A stretch of 64,000 nucleotides of DNA from positions 2,852,001 to 2,916,000 of the forward strand of contig NZ_AP019657.1 of NCBI RefSeq assembly GCF_009938225.1. The letters run 5' to 3'. The position numbers and the translations under genes are program-made. This DNA comes from Vibrio ponticus. Its GTDB lineage: Bacteria > Pseudomonadota > Gammaproteobacteria > Enterobacterales > Vibrionaceae. Below the pieces are notes generated by a model. It was not told the origin of the DNA. It saw only the letters and a program-made list of their open reading frames with translations, and searched no databases. Positions 1 to 12,481 of this stretch are shown here, piece after piece. Numbering within the stretch: the stretch's first letter is position 1; every line of letters begins with the position of its first letter.

Positions 1-575
1 ACATTGGACGTCACTGACACATCAGCACGACGAGCAAGCAACTCTTGAAAATCTCGCGCCGGCGCTTCAATCACAATGTGCTTCGCGGATGGAAAAAACG
101 CCTTAACCATCTTCTCTTGTACTGTCCCCAACGTCGCCGCCACTTTAACTTCAGGTCGATCAAAATCACTCCAATCACTGTATTTTGCGAGATCTTTCTT
201 TTGCACTACTGGCACAAAAGCGAGATAAAAATAAGGCTGGCTATAACCAGCAACTTTAGCGCGTGACATATTCAGAGAAGCACTACCGGTAATATCATAC
301 TTATTCGCAGTAATACCGTTAACTAAGGTCTTCCAATCCGTGGCGACATACTCCACTTTTACGCCAAGATCGTTAGCAAGCTCGCGCGTAACATCAATAT
401 CAAACCCACGATAACTGTTCGTGGCAGGATCTTTAATCGTCATTGGGTTCCAGTCCCCCGTCGTGCCGACTCGCAGCACCCCACTATCCAATATCTGATG
501 CAAACGACTTTGTGCCTGCGCCACCTGTGCGACCATCACTAAACCCAGCCCTAAGCCCAATAATATTTTTTTCAT
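1..575 (-). CDS. Amino-acid ABC transporter periplasmic binding protein, PheC-like (partial)
   Basis: The reading frame is open from an ATG at 575 to the left edge, giving the N-terminal 191 residues; the C-terminus lies outside the window. It begins with a Sec signal peptide (MKKILLGLG then a hydrophobic run ending AQAQ), followed by LDSGVLRVGTTGDWNPM, the classic first strand of family-3 solute-binding proteins and especially close to cyclohexadienyl dehydratase (PheC)-like proteins. YRGFDIDVTRELA and GSASLNMSRAKV follow the family pattern. GAGGGA lies just upstream of the ATG as ribosome binding site. It is divergent from a permease gene at 694, the probable partner. Whether it binds an amino acid or is a dehydratase cannot be decided from this fragment. 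Confidence 0.85.
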   Translation of the reverse strand, partial: MKKILLGLGLGLVMVAQVAQAQSRLHQILDSGVLRVGTTGDWNPMTIKDPATNSYRGFDIDVTRELANDLGVKVEYVATDWKTLVNGITANKYDITGSASLNMSRAKVAGYSQPYFYLAFVPVVQKKDLAKYSDWSDFDRPEVKVAATLGTVQEKMVKAFFPSAKHIVIEAPARDFQELLARRADVSVTSN

Positions 576-693
576 TTCATTCCCTCGAAAGCAAGACGAC
601 CAATATATTCCGTTTAATTATTAACCATTAAACGGTCTTCATTGGTAACATAGTTGTTACAAGGACTGTTTTTCACAAGTTTAGGGAGTAACT
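576..693. promoter_or_regulatory. Divergent intergenic region with 16-bp inverted repeat
   Basis: This 118-bp gap separates the divergently read binding protein and permease genes, so promoters for both must lie here or further out. It holds an inverted repeat, GTAACA-TAGT-TGTTAC at 645-660, a possible operator. The regulator is unknown and no -10/-35 pair is clear enough to name. Confidence 0.35.
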
Positions 694-1434
694 GTGAACT
701 ACCAACGACTTTGGCTACTCAGTTTACTCATGCTAACCGGATGTTCCGATTATCAATGGGGCTGGTATGTACTCGACCCGAGCACTGAGCAAGGCAGAAC
801 CAACCTGACATTTTTATTAGCAGGCTTTAACGACACAATACAGATCTCGTTGCTCAGCATGTTACTCGCGATGTCTTTAGGGCTGATTATCGCTCTACCC
901 GCACTGTCCAAGAGTAAACCGCTACAATGGTTTAACCGCCTCTACGTTGAGGTTGTTCGCTCAATTCCGGTACTGGTGCTGCTGCTGTGGGTTTACTATG
1001 GTATGCCTACTCTGATGGATATCTCATTGAATCATTTTTGGGCAGGGGTGATAGCACTCACTATCGCCGAGAGCGCTTTCATGGCGGAAGTCTTTCGTGG
1101 TGGGATTCAAGCGATACGTAAAGGGCAACACGAAGCCGCAGAATCACTCGGACTGAATTATTGGCAAACCATGCGCTTAGTGATTCTTCCGCAAGCATTT
1201 CGACAAATATTGCCACCACTGGGCAACCAATTTGTCTATATTCTAAAAATGAGCTCACTGGTGAGTGTGATTGGTTTAAGCGATCTAACAAGACGAGCCA
1301 ATGAACTGGTGGTCACCGAGTACTTACCACTCGAGATCTACACCTTTCTCGTCCTTGAATACCTAATATTGATTCTATTGGTTTCTCAAGCGGTACGTTG
1401 GCTAGAAAAGCGTATCGCTATCCCAAGTTATTAA
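694..1434 (+). CDS. Polar amino-acid ABC transporter permease with N-terminal lipobox
   Basis: A 246-residue inner-membrane permease of the HisMQ/GlnP family. The EAA loop that contacts the ATPase is visible (EAAESLGLNYWQ...ILPQAFR, about residues 149-172), along with several hydrophobic segments and the VRSIPVLVLL motif. The start is GTG at 694, preceded by AGGGAG at 684-689. Unusually, the N-terminus reads as a lipoprotein signal: MNYQRLW, a short hydrophobic run, then LTGC at residues 15-18. The next residues (SDYQWGWYVLDP) would be periplasmic. It is divergent from the binding protein at 575; no ATPase gene is adjacent, so the ATPase is either beyond the left edge or shared. Amino-acid specificity is not evident. 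Confidence 0.88.
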   Translation: MNYQRLWLLSLLMLTGCSDYQWGWYVLDPSTEQGRTNLTFLLAGFNDTIQISLLSMLLAMSLGLIIALPALSKSKPLQWFNRLYVEVVRSIPVLVLLLWVYYGMPTLMDISLNHFWAGVIALTIAESAFMAEVFRGGIQAIRKGQHEAAESLGLNYWQTMRLVILPQAFRQILPPLGNQFVYILKMSSLVSVIGLSDLTRRANELVVTEYLPLEIYTFLVLEYLILILLVSQAVRWLEKRIAIPSY

Positions 1435-1454
1435 CTCTAAATATTAGGCAATAA

Positions 1455-1478
1455 AAAACCGCTCTTGGGAGCGGTTTT
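1455..1478. terminator. Bidirectional intrinsic terminator
   Basis: A perfect 10-bp stem AAAACCGCTC / GAGCGGTTTT with a TTGG loop lies between two converging genes (permease on + and glmU on -). The A-run before and T-run after the stem suit termination on both strands. Confidence 0.85.
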
Positions 1479-1504
1479 AAGCTAGTTAACGCAGAAGTTC
1501 GACA

Positions 1505-2866
1505 TTACTTCTTCTTAACTGGGCGCTGCCAATCAGCGATTTTGCGCTCTTTGGCACGAGTGATCACTAACTCACCTTCTGCCACATCTTTGGTCAAAGT
1601 AGTACCAGCACCAATCGTTGCACCATTAGCAATCGTCACAGGCGCAATCAGTTGACTATCTGAGCCAACAAATACGTCATCACCAATGATGGTCTTAAAC
1701 TTATTCGCACCATCGTAGTTACAAGTGATCACACCTGCACCAATATTAACGCGTTGACCAATTTCAGCATCACCTAAATAAGTCAGGTGGTTGGCTTTAG
1801 AGCCCTCACCAAGACGAGCATTTTTCACTTCGACGAAGTTACCCACGTGAGAATCATTGCGCATTTCAGCGCCAGGGCGTAGACGTGTGAATGGACCAAC
1901 CGTACACTCTTCACCAACCGTCGCACCTTCAATCACACTGTATGGGCGGATTACGGTATTGTCATCGATTTCACAATCTTTCAGTACGCAGCCAGCACCG
2001 ATTTTTACGTTATCGCCAATTGAAACCGAACCTTCAATAATCACGTTCACGTCGATTTCGACATCCAAGCCACACTGTAGCTCACCGCGTAAATCGAAAC
2101 GCGCTGGATCGCGCAGCATCACGCCTTGTTCAAGCAGCTTCTGAGCTTGCATTGATTGGTACGCACGCTCCAAACGAGCCAGTTGTGCACGGTCATTCAC
2201 CCCTTCCACTTCAATTGGATTGACTGGGTGAACCGCTTCAACGGCATGACCTTCCTCGTGCGCCGCTGCAATGATATCGGTTAGGTAGTACTCACCTTGC
2301 GCGTTGTCGTTGTTTAAGCCTGACAACCAACGTTTCAGATCGCGCCCAGTCGCCACCATAACGCCAGTGTTGATCTCTTTAATCAGTTTCTGCTCATCCG
2401 TCGCATCTTTTTGCTCAACGATAGCCACAACAGGACCGTTCTTACGCACGATACGACCATAACCCATAGGGTTATCCAAAACCACAGTCAAGAGTGCAAT
2501 ACCACCAGTTGGTTGCGCATCAAGTAGGTTCTCAATCGTCTCAGACGAGATCAACGGCACATCACCATAAAGCACCAAGATCTTCTCATCATCTTCAAAT
2601 TGATCAGAAGCTTGATCGACCGCGTGACCAGTACCAAGTTGCTCCGCTTGCAATACCCAGTTTACTGGCTCTGCCGCTAATTCAGCTTGCATTTGATCGC
2701 CGCCATGGCCATAAACCAAATGAATATTCTGTGCGCCCAAGCCGACACAGGTATCAATCACATGTTTCGCCATTGGTTTGCCGGCTAATGTGTGCAAAAC
2801 CTTCGGCTTGTTGGAATACATGCGAGTGCCTTTACCCGCAGCAAGAATGACAGCGCTAAATTTCAT
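1505..2866 (-). CDS. glmU: Bifunctional GlmU: GlcNAc-1-P uridyltransferase / GlcN-1-P acetyltransferase
   Basis: The 453-residue cytoplasmic enzyme makes UDP-GlcNAc for peptidoglycan and LPS. It acetylates glucosamine-1-phosphate with acetyl-CoA and then transfers UMP from UTP. The N-terminal uridyltransferase domain starts with the nucleotide-binding motif LAAGKGTRM (residues 8-16). From about residue 250 the chain becomes the hexapeptide-repeat left-handed beta-helix of the acetyltransferase domain ([26 protein letters not shown]). Length matches the family (about 453-456). It is the last gene after atpC; an intervening hairpin at 2962-2985 means it probably also has its own promoter. Confidence 0.98.
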   Translation of the reverse strand: MKFSAVILAAGKGTRMYSNKPKVLHTLAGKPMAKHVIDTCVGLGAQNIHLVYGHGGDQMQAELAAEPVNWVLQAEQLGTGHAVDQASDQFEDDEKILVLYGDVPLISSETIENLLDAQPTGGIALLTVVLDNPMGYGRIVRKNGPVVAIVEQKDATDEQKLIKEINTGVMVATGRDLKRWLSGLNNDNAQGEYYLTDIIAAAHEEGHAVEAVHPVNPIEVEGVNDRAQLARLERAYQSMQAQKLLEQGVMLRDPARFDLRGELQCGLDVEIDVNVIIEGSVSIGDNVKIGAGCVLKDCEIDDNTVIRPYSVIEGATVGEECTVGPFTRLRPGAEMRNDSHVGNFVEVKNARLGEGSKANHLTYLGDAEIGQRVNIGAGVITCNYDGANKFKTIIGDDVFVGSDSQLIAPVTIANGATIGAGTTLTKDVAEGELVITRAKERKIADWQRPVKKK

Positions 2867-2961
2867 TATGTAGAACCTATGACGTTATATTTGTTTCAAC
2901 TGGCGCATATTGTAGTCAGCATTAGTCCATTAGTTAATGCCTGACGTTAATAAATAAACAA

Positions 2962-2985
2962 AAAGGCGACCAACAGGCCGCCTTT
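2962..2985 (-). terminator. Terminator after atpC
   Basis: AAAGGCG pairs with CGCCTTT around an inner ACC-AACA-GGC, and T-rich sequence follows on the minus strand. It sits between atpC (stop at 3014) and glmU, so it should end most ATP synthase operon transcripts. Confidence 0.75.
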
Positions 2986-3013
2986 CTCACATATTAAACA
3001 CCGTTAATATCGA

Positions 3014-3436
3014 TTAACGACGTTTTTTAGTCAGCTCGATAACTCGTAGCTGAGCAATGGCTTTAGCCAGTTCACTGGCCGCTTGTGCGAAGTCCATGTC
3101 GCCGTGCTGATTCTGGATATTCTCCTCAGCGCGACGCTTAGCTTCTTCTGCCTTCGCTGCGTCTAGATCTTCACCACGGATAGCAGTATCAGCCAGTACA
3201 GTCGCTGTACCAGGCTGAACTTCTACCATACCACCAGAGACATAAATGAACTCTTCGTGGCCGTGCTGTTTCACAATACGCACCATACCAGGCTTAATAG
3301 CGGTCAGCAGCGGAGTGTGGCCATGGAAAATACCCAGCTCACCTTCGCTACCGGTCACCTGGAACGTTTCAACGCGACCAGAGAAAAGCTTTTTCTCAGC
3401 GCTTACTACGTCTAGATGAAAGGTTATTGGTGCCAT
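3014..3436 (-). CDS. atpC: F1 ATP synthase epsilon subunit
   Basis: A 140-residue central-stalk subunit that couples rotation to catalysis and can inhibit ATP hydrolysis. The N-terminal beta-sandwich is recognisable ([34 protein letters not shown]), followed by the two-helix C-terminal domain ([18 protein letters not shown]). It is the last gene of the atp operon, 18 nt after atpD; GGAGG lies upstream of the ATG at 3436. Confidence 0.98.
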   Translation of the reverse strand: MAPITFHLDVVSAEKKLFSGRVETFQVTGSEGELGIFHGHTPLLTAIKPGMVRIVKQHGHEEFIYVSGGMVEVQPGTATVLADTAIRGEDLDAAKAEEAKRRAEENIQNQHGDMDFAQAASELAKAIAQLRVIELTKKRR

Positions 3437-3454
3437 ATCGCCTCCTAGTTAGCC

Positions 3455-4873
<1,419 letters not shown>

Positions 4874-4893
4874 CTATTTCGTTTTACCTAAAC

Positions 4894-5760
4894 TTAAACC
4901 GCAGCAGCGCCGCCAACGATTTCCGACAGTTCTTGTGTGATCGCAGCCTGACGGGCTTTGTTGTACACAAGTTCTAAATCTTCAATCAGGTCGCTCGCGT
5001 TATCCGTTGCAGCTTTCATCGCAATCATTCGGGCCGCTTGCTCACAAGCAAGGTTTTCTACTACACCTTGGTAAACCTGAGACTCTACGTAACGCACTAA
5101 AAGTGTGTCCAATAGAGGCTTTGGCTCAGGCTCATAGATGTAGTCCCATGAGTGCTCACGCTGCATCTCTTCGCTGTCCGATTTAGGCAAAGGTAGCAAT
5201 TGATCGATCGTTGGTTCCTGAATCATGGTGTTCACAAACTTGTTGAAAACCACATATAGACGATCCAGTTCACCATCATCGTATTTCTTCAGCATTACGC
5301 TTACAGAACCGATTAGGTCTTCAAGGCTTGGTTGATCACCAAGACCAGAAACCTGAGCAGCTACTTTTGCGCCGCTGTGTTTGAAAAAGCCAGTTGCTTT
5401 TGAACCTACTAATGCAAGTTCAACTTCAGCACCTTTCTCTTTCCAAGCCTGCATATCAACTAGGGCTTTTTTGAACACGTTAATGTTCAAGCCACCACAC
5501 AGGCCACGGTCTGTAGAAACGATGATGTAACCAACACGCTTAGCTTCACGCTCTTCTAGGTACGGATGACGGTACTCTAGATTTGCATTAGCCACATGAC
5601 CGATCACTTTACGCATTGTTTCAGCGTATGGACGAGAAGCTTCCATTGCATCTTGAGAACGACGCATTTTTGAAGCTGCTACCATTTCCATCGCTTTCGT
5701 AATTTTCTGCGTGCTTTTAACACTACCGATTTTATTACGTATCTCTTTTGCGCCGGCCAT
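4894..5760 (-). CDS. atpG: F1 ATP synthase gamma subunit
   Basis: The 288-residue rotor shaft. Both long coiled-coil ends are visible: the N-terminal [20 protein letters not shown] helix and the C-terminal [19 protein letters not shown] helix. The central DRGLCGGLN motif is also present. It links the AtpAD head to the c-ring and epsilon. GGAGAG precedes the ATG. It lies between atpA and atpD as in all canonical atp operons. Confidence 0.99.
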   Translation of the reverse strand: MAGAKEIRNKIGSVKSTQKITKAMEMVAASKMRRSQDAMEASRPYAETMRKVIGHVANANLEYRHPYLEEREAKRVGYIIVSTDRGLCGGLNINVFKKALVDMQAWKEKGAEVELALVGSKATGFFKHSGAKVAAQVSGLGDQPSLEDLIGSVSVMLKKYDDGELDRLYVVFNKFVNTMIQEPTIDQLLPLPKSDSEEMQREHSWDYIYEPEPKPLLDTLLVRYVESQVYQGVVENLACEQAARMIAMKAATDNASDLIEDLELVYNKARQAAITQELSEIVGGAAAV

Positions 5761-5802
5761 CGTTACTCTCCATTAGTTGGTGGCATTACTGCCACCGACC
5801 TA

Positions 5803-7344
5803 TTACCAAGTTTGGGTTGCTTTGAAGTCGTCAGTCAGTTTCTTCAACTGAGCTTCGATTTCATCGTTGTAAGCACCCGTCTTGTCGATCTCAGCTGCAA
5901 GTTCAGCGTATTGACCGCGAGCGTACGATAGTAGAGCCGCTTCGAAATCTAGCAGTTTGCTGATTTCAACATCTGCTAAGTAACCGCGCTCTGCCGCGAA
6001 GATCACTAGTGCTTGGTCAAATACTGAGAATGGAACGTATTGCTTCTGCTTCATTAGCTCAGTTACTTTTTGACCGTGGTCTAGCTGTTTCTTCGTTGCA
6101 TCATCAAGGTCAGACGAGAACTGTGCGAATGCCGCTAGTTCACGGTACTGAGCTAGTGCAGTACGGATACCGCCTGATAGCTTCTTGATGATTTTCGTCT
6201 GTGCCGAACCACCTACACGAGATACTGAGATACCTGGGTCAACTGCTGGGCGTACACCCGCGTTGAATAGCTCAGTTTGTAGGAAGATCTGACCATCGGT
6301 AATCGAGATTACGTTAGTCGGTACGAATGCTGAAACGTCACCTGCTTGAGTTTCGATGATAGGAAGAGCAGTCAAAGAACCAGTCTTACCTTTCACTTCA
6401 CCATTAGTGAAACGCTCTACGTACTCTTCGTTTACACGAGCTGCACGCTCTAGTAGACGCGAGTGAAGGTAGAATACGTCACCTGGGAATGCCTCACGGC
6501 CTGGTGGGCGTTTTAGTAGTAGAGAGATCTGACGGTAAGCGACTGCTTGCTTAGATAGGTCATCGTAAACAATCAGTGCGTCTTCGCCGCGATCGCGGAA
6601 GTATTCACCCATTGCACAACCAGCGTAAGGCGCTAGGTATTGCAGTGCAGCAGACTCAGAAGCTGATGCCACAACAACGATAGTGTTCGCTAGTGCGCCA
6701 TGTTCTTCTAGTTTGCGTACTACGTTAGCGATGGTAGAAGCTTTCTGACCGATTGCTACGTAGATTGAGAAAATACCAGAGTTTTTCTGGTTGATGATCG
6801 CATCGATCGCCATCGCTGTTTTACCAGTTTGACGGTCACCGATAACAAGCTCACGCTGACCACGACCGATTGGGATCATTGAGTCAACTGACTTGTAACC
6901 AGTTTGTACAGGCTGGTCAACCGATTTACGGTCGATTACACCTGGTGCAATCACTTCTACAGGCGAAGTTAGTTTCGCTTCGATTGGACCTTTACCATCG
7001 ATAGGCTCACCTAGTGTATTCACTACGCGACCTAGTAGTTCTGGACCAACTGGCACTTCAAGAATGCGGCCAGTACCTGTAACTTTCATGCCTTCCTTAA
7101 GGTCAGCATATGGGCCCATTACAACCGCACCAACCGAGTCACGCTCAAGGTTAAGTGCTAGTGCATAACGGCCACCCGGTAATTCAATCATTTCACCTTG
7201 CATCACGTCCGCTAGGCCGTGAATGCGGATGATACCATCGCTTACCGATACGATAGTACCCTCGTTGCGAGCTTCACTAACAACTTCGAAAGACTCGATA
7301 CGTTGTTTGATCAGTTCGCTAATTTCCGTGGAATTAAGTTGCAT
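5803..7344 (-). CDS. atpA: F1 ATP synthase alpha subunit
   Basis: The 513-residue non-catalytic nucleotide-binding subunit. The P-loop GDRQTGKT is near residue 170, and the conserved VSRVGGSAQ segment near residue 373 supplies the arginine finger to beta. I chose the ATG at 7344 ([16 protein letters not shown]), the family's normal N-terminus, with TGGAG just upstream. The open frame extends 10 codons further, to 7374, but that would overlap atpH. The gap to atpH is 13 nt. Confidence 0.98.
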   Translation of the reverse strand: MQLNSTEISELIKQRIESFEVVSEARNEGTIVSVSDGIIRIHGLADVMQGEMIELPGGRYALALNLERDSVGAVVMGPYADLKEGMKVTGTGRILEVPVGPELLGRVVNTLGEPIDGKGPIEAKLTSPVEVIAPGVIDRKSVDQPVQTGYKSVDSMIPIGRGQRELVIGDRQTGKTAMAIDAIINQKNSGIFSIYVAIGQKASTIANVVRKLEEHGALANTIVVVASASESAALQYLAPYAGCAMGEYFRDRGEDALIVYDDLSKQAVAYRQISLLLKRPPGREAFPGDVFYLHSRLLERAARVNEEYVERFTNGEVKGKTGSLTALPIIETQAGDVSAFVPTNVISITDGQIFLQTELFNAGVRPAVDPGISVSRVGGSAQTKIIKKLSGGIRTALAQYRELAAFAQFSSDLDDATKKQLDHGQKVTELMKQKQYVPFSVFDQALVIFAAERGYLADVEISKLLDFEAALLSYARGQYAELAAEIDKTGAYNDEIEAQLKKLTDDFKATQTW

Positions 7345-7357
7345 GCTCCAATCCCCA

Positions 7358-7891
7358 TTAAGACTGCAATGCATCGCTCAGGCGGTTCAAACGACCACGC
7401 GCTGAGTCATCGATGACTAGGTCTCCGGCTCGAATTATTACCCCACCAAGTAGGGCTTCGTCTACACTGCAATTCAGCTTCACTTTACGCGCTAGGCGCT
7501 GCTCAAGTTTGCCACCGATATTCGCTAGCTGTTCATCAGAAAGTTCTGTTGCTGAAATCACTTCAACATCGATCTCTTTCTCATGCTCTTTCTTCAAAAA
7601 GAAGAATTGCTCACTTACATCAGGAAGGGCCTTTAGTCGGCCATTCTCAGCCATCACCTTCAGAAGGTTTTGACCGTGTGCATCTACTTGTTCACCACAA
7701 ATTGCAACAAAAATCTCTGCTAGTTTGTCAGCAGACATTGAGCTAGATAAAAGCTCTTTTACTTGTGCGTTTTGGGCTACTTCAGCAGCGAAAGAGAGCA
7801 TTTGTCCCCATTGTTCCAATTGCTCTTTTTCAACTGCAAAGTCGAATGCTGCTTTAGCATAGGGGCGTGCGATAGTAGTCAAATCAGACAT
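7358..7891 (-). CDS. atpH: F1 ATP synthase delta subunit
   Basis: The 177-residue OSCP-type peripheral-stalk subunit that joins the F1 head to the b-dimer. The N-terminal helical domain ([14 protein letters not shown]) and the C-terminal conserved [20 protein letters not shown] segment match the family. GGGGG precedes the ATG at 7891. It lies 14 nt after atpF and 13 nt before atpA. Confidence 0.98.
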   Translation of the reverse strand: MSDLTTIARPYAKAAFDFAVEKEQLEQWGQMLSFAAEVAQNAQVKELLSSSMSADKLAEIFVAICGEQVDAHGQNLLKVMAENGRLKALPDVSEQFFFLKKEHEKEIDVEVISATELSDEQLANIGGKLEQRLARKVKLNCSVDEALLGGVIIRAGDLVIDDSARGRLNRLSDALQS

Positions 7892-7905
7892 ATGCGCCCC
7901 CAGAC

Positions 7906-8376
7906 TTAAAGTTTTGCAGTAATGTTGTCGAGAATATCTTTGTGCGCATCTTTATCGATAGTACGCTCAAGGATTTTCTCAGCACCAGCTACAGCCAGAG
8001 TTGCAACTTGTTTGCGCAGTTCATCACGTGCGCGGTTGCGTTCCGCTTCTAGTTCAGCTTCAGCTTGATTAAGGATGTTCTGGCGTTCAACCTGAGCTTC
8101 CTCGCGAGCTTCATCTAGAATTTGAGCTTTACGCTTGTTAGCTTGCTCAATAATCTCAGATGCTGTGCGCTTCGCTTCTTTCAACTGATCTGAAGCATTG
8201 GCTTGTGCTAGGTCCAAGTCTTTTGCAGCTCGTTCTGCCGCTTGTAGACCGTCAGCAATTTTCTTCTGACGCTCTTCAATCGCATTCATCAATGGTGGCC
8301 ATACATACTTCATGCAGAACCACACGAATAGTGCGAACGAGATTGCTTGACCTAGCAGAGTTGCGTTCATATTCAC
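7906..8376 (-). CDS. atpF: Fo ATP synthase b subunit
   Basis: The 156-residue peripheral stalk. One N-terminal membrane helix ([18 protein letters not shown]) is followed by a long charged coiled coil rich in Ala, Glu, Lys and Arg. I chose GTG at 8376 (Val-Asn-Met-Asn, read as MNMN): GAGGGG lies 8 nt before it but 14 nt before the in-frame ATG at 8370. The ATG remains possible. Confidence 0.96.
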   Translation of the reverse strand: MNMNATLLGQAISFALFVWFCMKYVWPPLMNAIEERQKKIADGLQAAERAAKDLDLAQANASDQLKEAKRTASEIIEQANKRKAQILDEAREEAQVERQNILNQAEAELEAERNRARDELRKQVATLAVAGAEKILERTIDKDAHKDILDNITAKL

Positions 8377-8449
8377 AACAGCTACCCCTCTATTTGGACT
8401 TAGTGTTAATCAATGGCAAACCGTGTGGCTTGCCCTTGGCAATAAGTGA

Positions 8450-8731
<282 letters not shown>

Positions 8732-8760
8732 TTAGTGCCCAAATAAAAAGCTTAAAAAAA

Positions 8761-9573
<813 letters not shown>

Positions 9574-9578
9574 TCATC

Positions 9579-9968
9579 CTATTTTTTGTTGTTAATGAAA
9601 AGCACTGGCGCACAGATATTAACTCCTAGAGCCAGCAAATAGGTTAGTTTTAGGGGAACAAGTTCCACCTGTGTATACATGTAGACAAACGAGAATAAAA
9701 CGACTGTGATAAGGATTTTAAGCACTTCACCCGTGTAAAAGGATGCCGCGACTTTCTTTGCAGCACGTGCTCCACTGAACATGAAGGCACACAAAGCAAA
9801 GACCGCATTAGCGAGGACAAAAATACCGCCGCCAACTAACGCAGAAATACCCCATTCAATACTCACAGTTGCAGCCATACCCGCCGCCACTAACGTAACC
9901 GCGCCAAGCTGGATCATTAACAATTGCTTAGCAAGCTCTCGTCCAGGTCTAGCCAACGCCGCTACCAT
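9579..9968 (-). CDS. atpI: ATP synthase accessory protein AtpI
   Basis: A 129-residue protein with four hydrophobic segments, first gene of the atp operon, 8 nt before atpB. The family assists c-ring assembly and has been linked to Mg2+ or Ca2+ transport; it is not part of the final enzyme. AGAGG lies 8 nt before the ATG at 9968. Sequence conservation in this family is low, so the call leans on position and topology. Confidence 0.93.
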   Translation of the reverse strand: MVAALARPGRELAKQLLMIQLGAVTLVAAGMAATVSIEWGISALVGGGIFVLANAVFALCAFMFSGARAAKKVAASFYTGEVLKILITVVLFSFVYMYTQVELVPLKLTYLLALGVNICAPVLFINNKK

Positions 9969-10029
9969 GTATTCATACCTCTAGTAATATCCACAGCAAT
10001 AACAACCTTGTGCTGGGAAATTGGCAAAA

Positions 10030-10057
10030 ATTATACGGTCAGTCGAATTGAATGCAA
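10030..10057 (-). promoter_or_regulatory. Candidate promoter of the atp operon
   Basis: On the minus strand TTGCAT (10052-10057) lies 16 nt before a perfect TATAAT (10030-10035), about 60 nt upstream of atpI. The -35 match is weak but the -10 is perfect and the flanks are AT-rich. A one-mismatch DnaA box (ATATCCACA, 9987-9995) lies downstream. Confidence 0.55.
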
Positions 10058-10154
10058 TGAAAACACCGCAAAAAGTTACAATTCTGTTTACAAACCGACA
10101 ACTTTTACATAAAAATCATGTTTTATAAAATTTGATGAAGATCAATTATCTCAC

Positions 10155-11036
10155 TTAGCTCTGCAACTTGGCAATTAATTGCGCCAATTTTTGAGGTTCA
10201 TCAACATTTATTGTCACTTTTGCCTTACCTGTCGCGGAACGTGTAATCGCAACTTTTGCCCCAAGGATTTCACTTAATTTTTGTGACATTTGTTGAGTTT
10301 CAACATCCTCTGGCACGTTTTTAGGTTCAACCGCCGGCTTTAGACACTTTTTAACTAGCTGCTCAGTTTGGCGAACCGTCATTTGCTTCGCTGCGACCTG
10401 TGTCGCAACTTCGACTTGTTGCTCACCTTCGAGCACGATTAGAGCGCGCGCATGACCCATTTCAAGCTGCTTTTGCACCACCAACTGTTTCACGTCATCT
10501 TCCAGTTGGTTCAAACGCAAGATATTACTCACGCTTGCGCGAGACTTACCAATCACCTCAGCCACTTGCTGGTGGGTCAAAGTAAACTCTTGCTGCAGAC
10601 GTTCTAGCGCCTGAGCTTCTTCGATCACATTGAGATCTTCGCGTTGAATATTTTCGATCAACGCCATGGCGATCGCCGCACGATCTTCCACTTTTTTCAC
10701 CAAACATGGTACTTGGCTTAAGCCAGCTTTGCGGGCTGCACGCCAACGACGCTCACCAGCAATAATCTCGAACTTATCGTGATCCACTTGGCGCACCACG
10801 ATCGGTTGGATAATACCTTGTGACTCAATCGATGCCGCCAACTCTTCAAGCGCTTCTGGCTCGATATCTTTACGTGGCTGATAAACGCCTGGACGTAACA
10901 GATTGATACCAAGTTCAGTTAACTGACCATTACTAGACAGCTCTTGACTCAAATTCACTGTCTGCTGGCGTTCACGCGCCAACGAACTGGTTGAAAGAAG
11001 CGCATCAAGCCCTTTACCTAAACCACGTTTAGACAT
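10155..11036 (-). CDS. parB: Chromosome-partitioning protein ParB
   Basis: The 293-residue parS-binding CTPase that spreads along DNA to mark the origin. The N-terminal ParB domain includes the conserved GERRWRAARKAG box (about residues 94-105). It is followed by a helix-turn-helix (LTHQQVAEVIGKSRASVSNILRL) and a C-terminal dimerisation domain. It lies 24 nt after parA in an mnmG-rsmG-parA-parB operon. No perfect parS site was found in this window. Confidence 0.98.
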   Translation of the reverse strand: MSKRGLGKGLDALLSTSSLARERQQTVNLSQELSSNGQLTELGINLLRPGVYQPRKDIEPEALEELAASIESQGIIQPIVVRQVDHDKFEIIAGERRWRAARKAGLSQVPCLVKKVEDRAAIAMALIENIQREDLNVIEEAQALERLQQEFTLTHQQVAEVIGKSRASVSNILRLNQLEDDVKQLVVQKQLEMGHARALIVLEGEQQVEVATQVAAKQMTVRQTEQLVKKCLKPAVEPKNVPEDVETQQMSQKLSEILGAKVAITRSATGKAKVTINVDEPQKLAQLIAKLQS

Positions 11037-11060
11037 GAATTCAGTTCCTATTAGTTAGTG

Positions 11061-11834
11061 TTATGCAGGTACTTCTTCACGACGAAGCATTTCACCCGCT
11101 AGAGCTAGATAAGCTTTAGCGCCTGCGGAATGTTTGTCGTAGTACATAGCAGGCTTACCATGACTTGGCGCTTCTGCTAAGCGAACATTGCGAGGAATAA
11201 CAGTACGGTACACTTTGGTGCCAAAGTGCTTTTTCAATTGATCGGATACTTCATTGGAAAGCCGGTTTCTCGGGTCATACATAGTGCGCAACAACCCTTC
11301 GATTTTTAGATTCTCGTTAACAACAGCGGCTAGCTTGCTAATGGTATCCATTAACGCAGTTAAACCTTCTAGTGCAAAATACTCACACTGCATTGGCACT
11401 AACACAGAATCTGCTGCGGCCATGGCATTGATTGTAAGAAGGTTTAGAGAAGGAGGACAATCGATAAAGATGAAATCATAGTTATCGCGAACCGACGCAA
11501 GCGCTTGCTTTAAACGCACCTCGCGAGCAAACACTTCCATCAATTTAATCTCAGCAGCGGTCACATCGCCATTGGCAGCAATTAAGTCGTAATGCCCCGT
11601 CGTCTTAGTGATCACCACATCCTGAAACGCGACATCTTCAACTAAAAGCTCATATGCTGTGGCATCAACTTGGTATTTGTCGACACCACTCGCCATGGTT
11701 GCGTTGCCCTGTGGGTCAAGATCGATAACCAGTACCTTGCGTTTAGTTGCGGCCATAGACGCAGCTAAATTAATACAAGTCGTTGTTTTTCCAACACCGC
11801 CTTTCTGGTTGGCAATGGCTACAATTTTTCCCAC
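11061..11834 (-). CDS. parA: Chromosome-partitioning ATPase ParA
   Basis: A 257-residue Walker-type ATPase with a deviant P-loop KGGVGKTT (residues 11-18), Walker A' in VLVIDLDPQGN and Walker B in FIFIDCPPSL. With ParB it segregates the chromosome-1 origin. The start is GTG at 11834 with GAGG 6 nt upstream. It lies 14 nt after rsmG. Confidence 0.98.
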   Translation of the reverse strand: MGKIVAIANQKGGVGKTTTCINLAASMAATKRKVLVIDLDPQGNATMASGVDKYQVDATAYELLVEDVAFQDVVITKTTGHYDLIAANGDVTAAEIKLMEVFAREVRLKQALASVRDNYDFIFIDCPPSLNLLTINAMAAADSVLVPMQCEYFALEGLTALMDTISKLAAVVNENLKIEGLLRTMYDPRNRLSNEVSDQLKKHFGTKVYRTVIPRNVRLAEAPSHGKPAMYYDKHSAGAKAYLALAGEMLRREEVPA

Positions 11835-11848
11835 GATCTACCTCGCTA

Positions 11849-12481
11849 TTATTCCTTGCGCGATAAGATTACTAGATGACGCTCACCTTCCAATTGAGGA
11901 ACTTGCAAAGGTTTGATATCGGTCACACAACACCACTCTGGCAGTTCAGCAATCTCATCCTGTGATAATTGCCCCTTGAGCGCCAAAAAGCGTCCAGAGT
12001 GATCTTTTGGTAGGTGATGACACCACTCCACCATATCGACCATAGAGGCAAAAGCTCGGCTTAGTACACCATCAAACTTATCTTCAAGTTGATACTCTTC
12101 GACTCGACTTTGAATCGGGGTCACGTTTTCAATTTTAAGCTCGTGAACCACTTGCTTGATAAAGCGAATGCGTTTACCCAAGCTATCCAATAAGTGGAAT
12201 TCTTTGTCTGGATTCATGATCGCCAAAGGAATACCAGGTAAACCAGGACCCGTACCAACATCGATAAAGCGCTCACCTTCAAGGTGAGTGCTAACGATGA
12301 TGCTATCGAGGATGTGTTTCACCAACATTTCAATCGGATCGCGCACTGAAGTTAGGTTGTAAGCTTTGTTCCACTTGTTGAGCAGTTCAACATAACCCAC
12401 CAACTGCTCACGTTGACGTTCAGAAACGTCTAAATCAGTTTGTGCAATCAGCTCATCAAGCTTTTGACGTAAAACAGACAT
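11849..12481 (-). CDS. rsmG: 16S rRNA m7G527 methyltransferase RsmG (GidB)
   Basis: A 210-residue SAM-dependent methyltransferase that modifies G527 of 16S rRNA. The SAM-binding glycine loop is [15 protein letters not shown] (about residues 72-86). Its ATG overlaps the mnmG stop codon by one base (TAATG at 12479-12483), so the two are translationally coupled. Confidence 0.98.
   Translation of the reverse strand: MSVLRQKLDELIAQTDLDVSERQREQLVGYVELLNKWNKAYNLTSVRDPIEMLVKHILDSIIVSTHLEGERFIDVGTGPGLPGIPLAIMNPDKEFHLLDSLGKRIRFIKQVVHELKIENVTPIQSRVEEYQLEDKFDGVLSRAFASMVDMVEWCHHLPKDHSGRFLALKGQLSQDEIAELPEWCCVTDIKPLQVPQLEGERHLVILSRKE

Noticed and set aside
7345..7374. N-terminal extension of AtpA
   Set aside because: It would overlap atpH and has no family support; the ATG at 7344 has a ribosome site.
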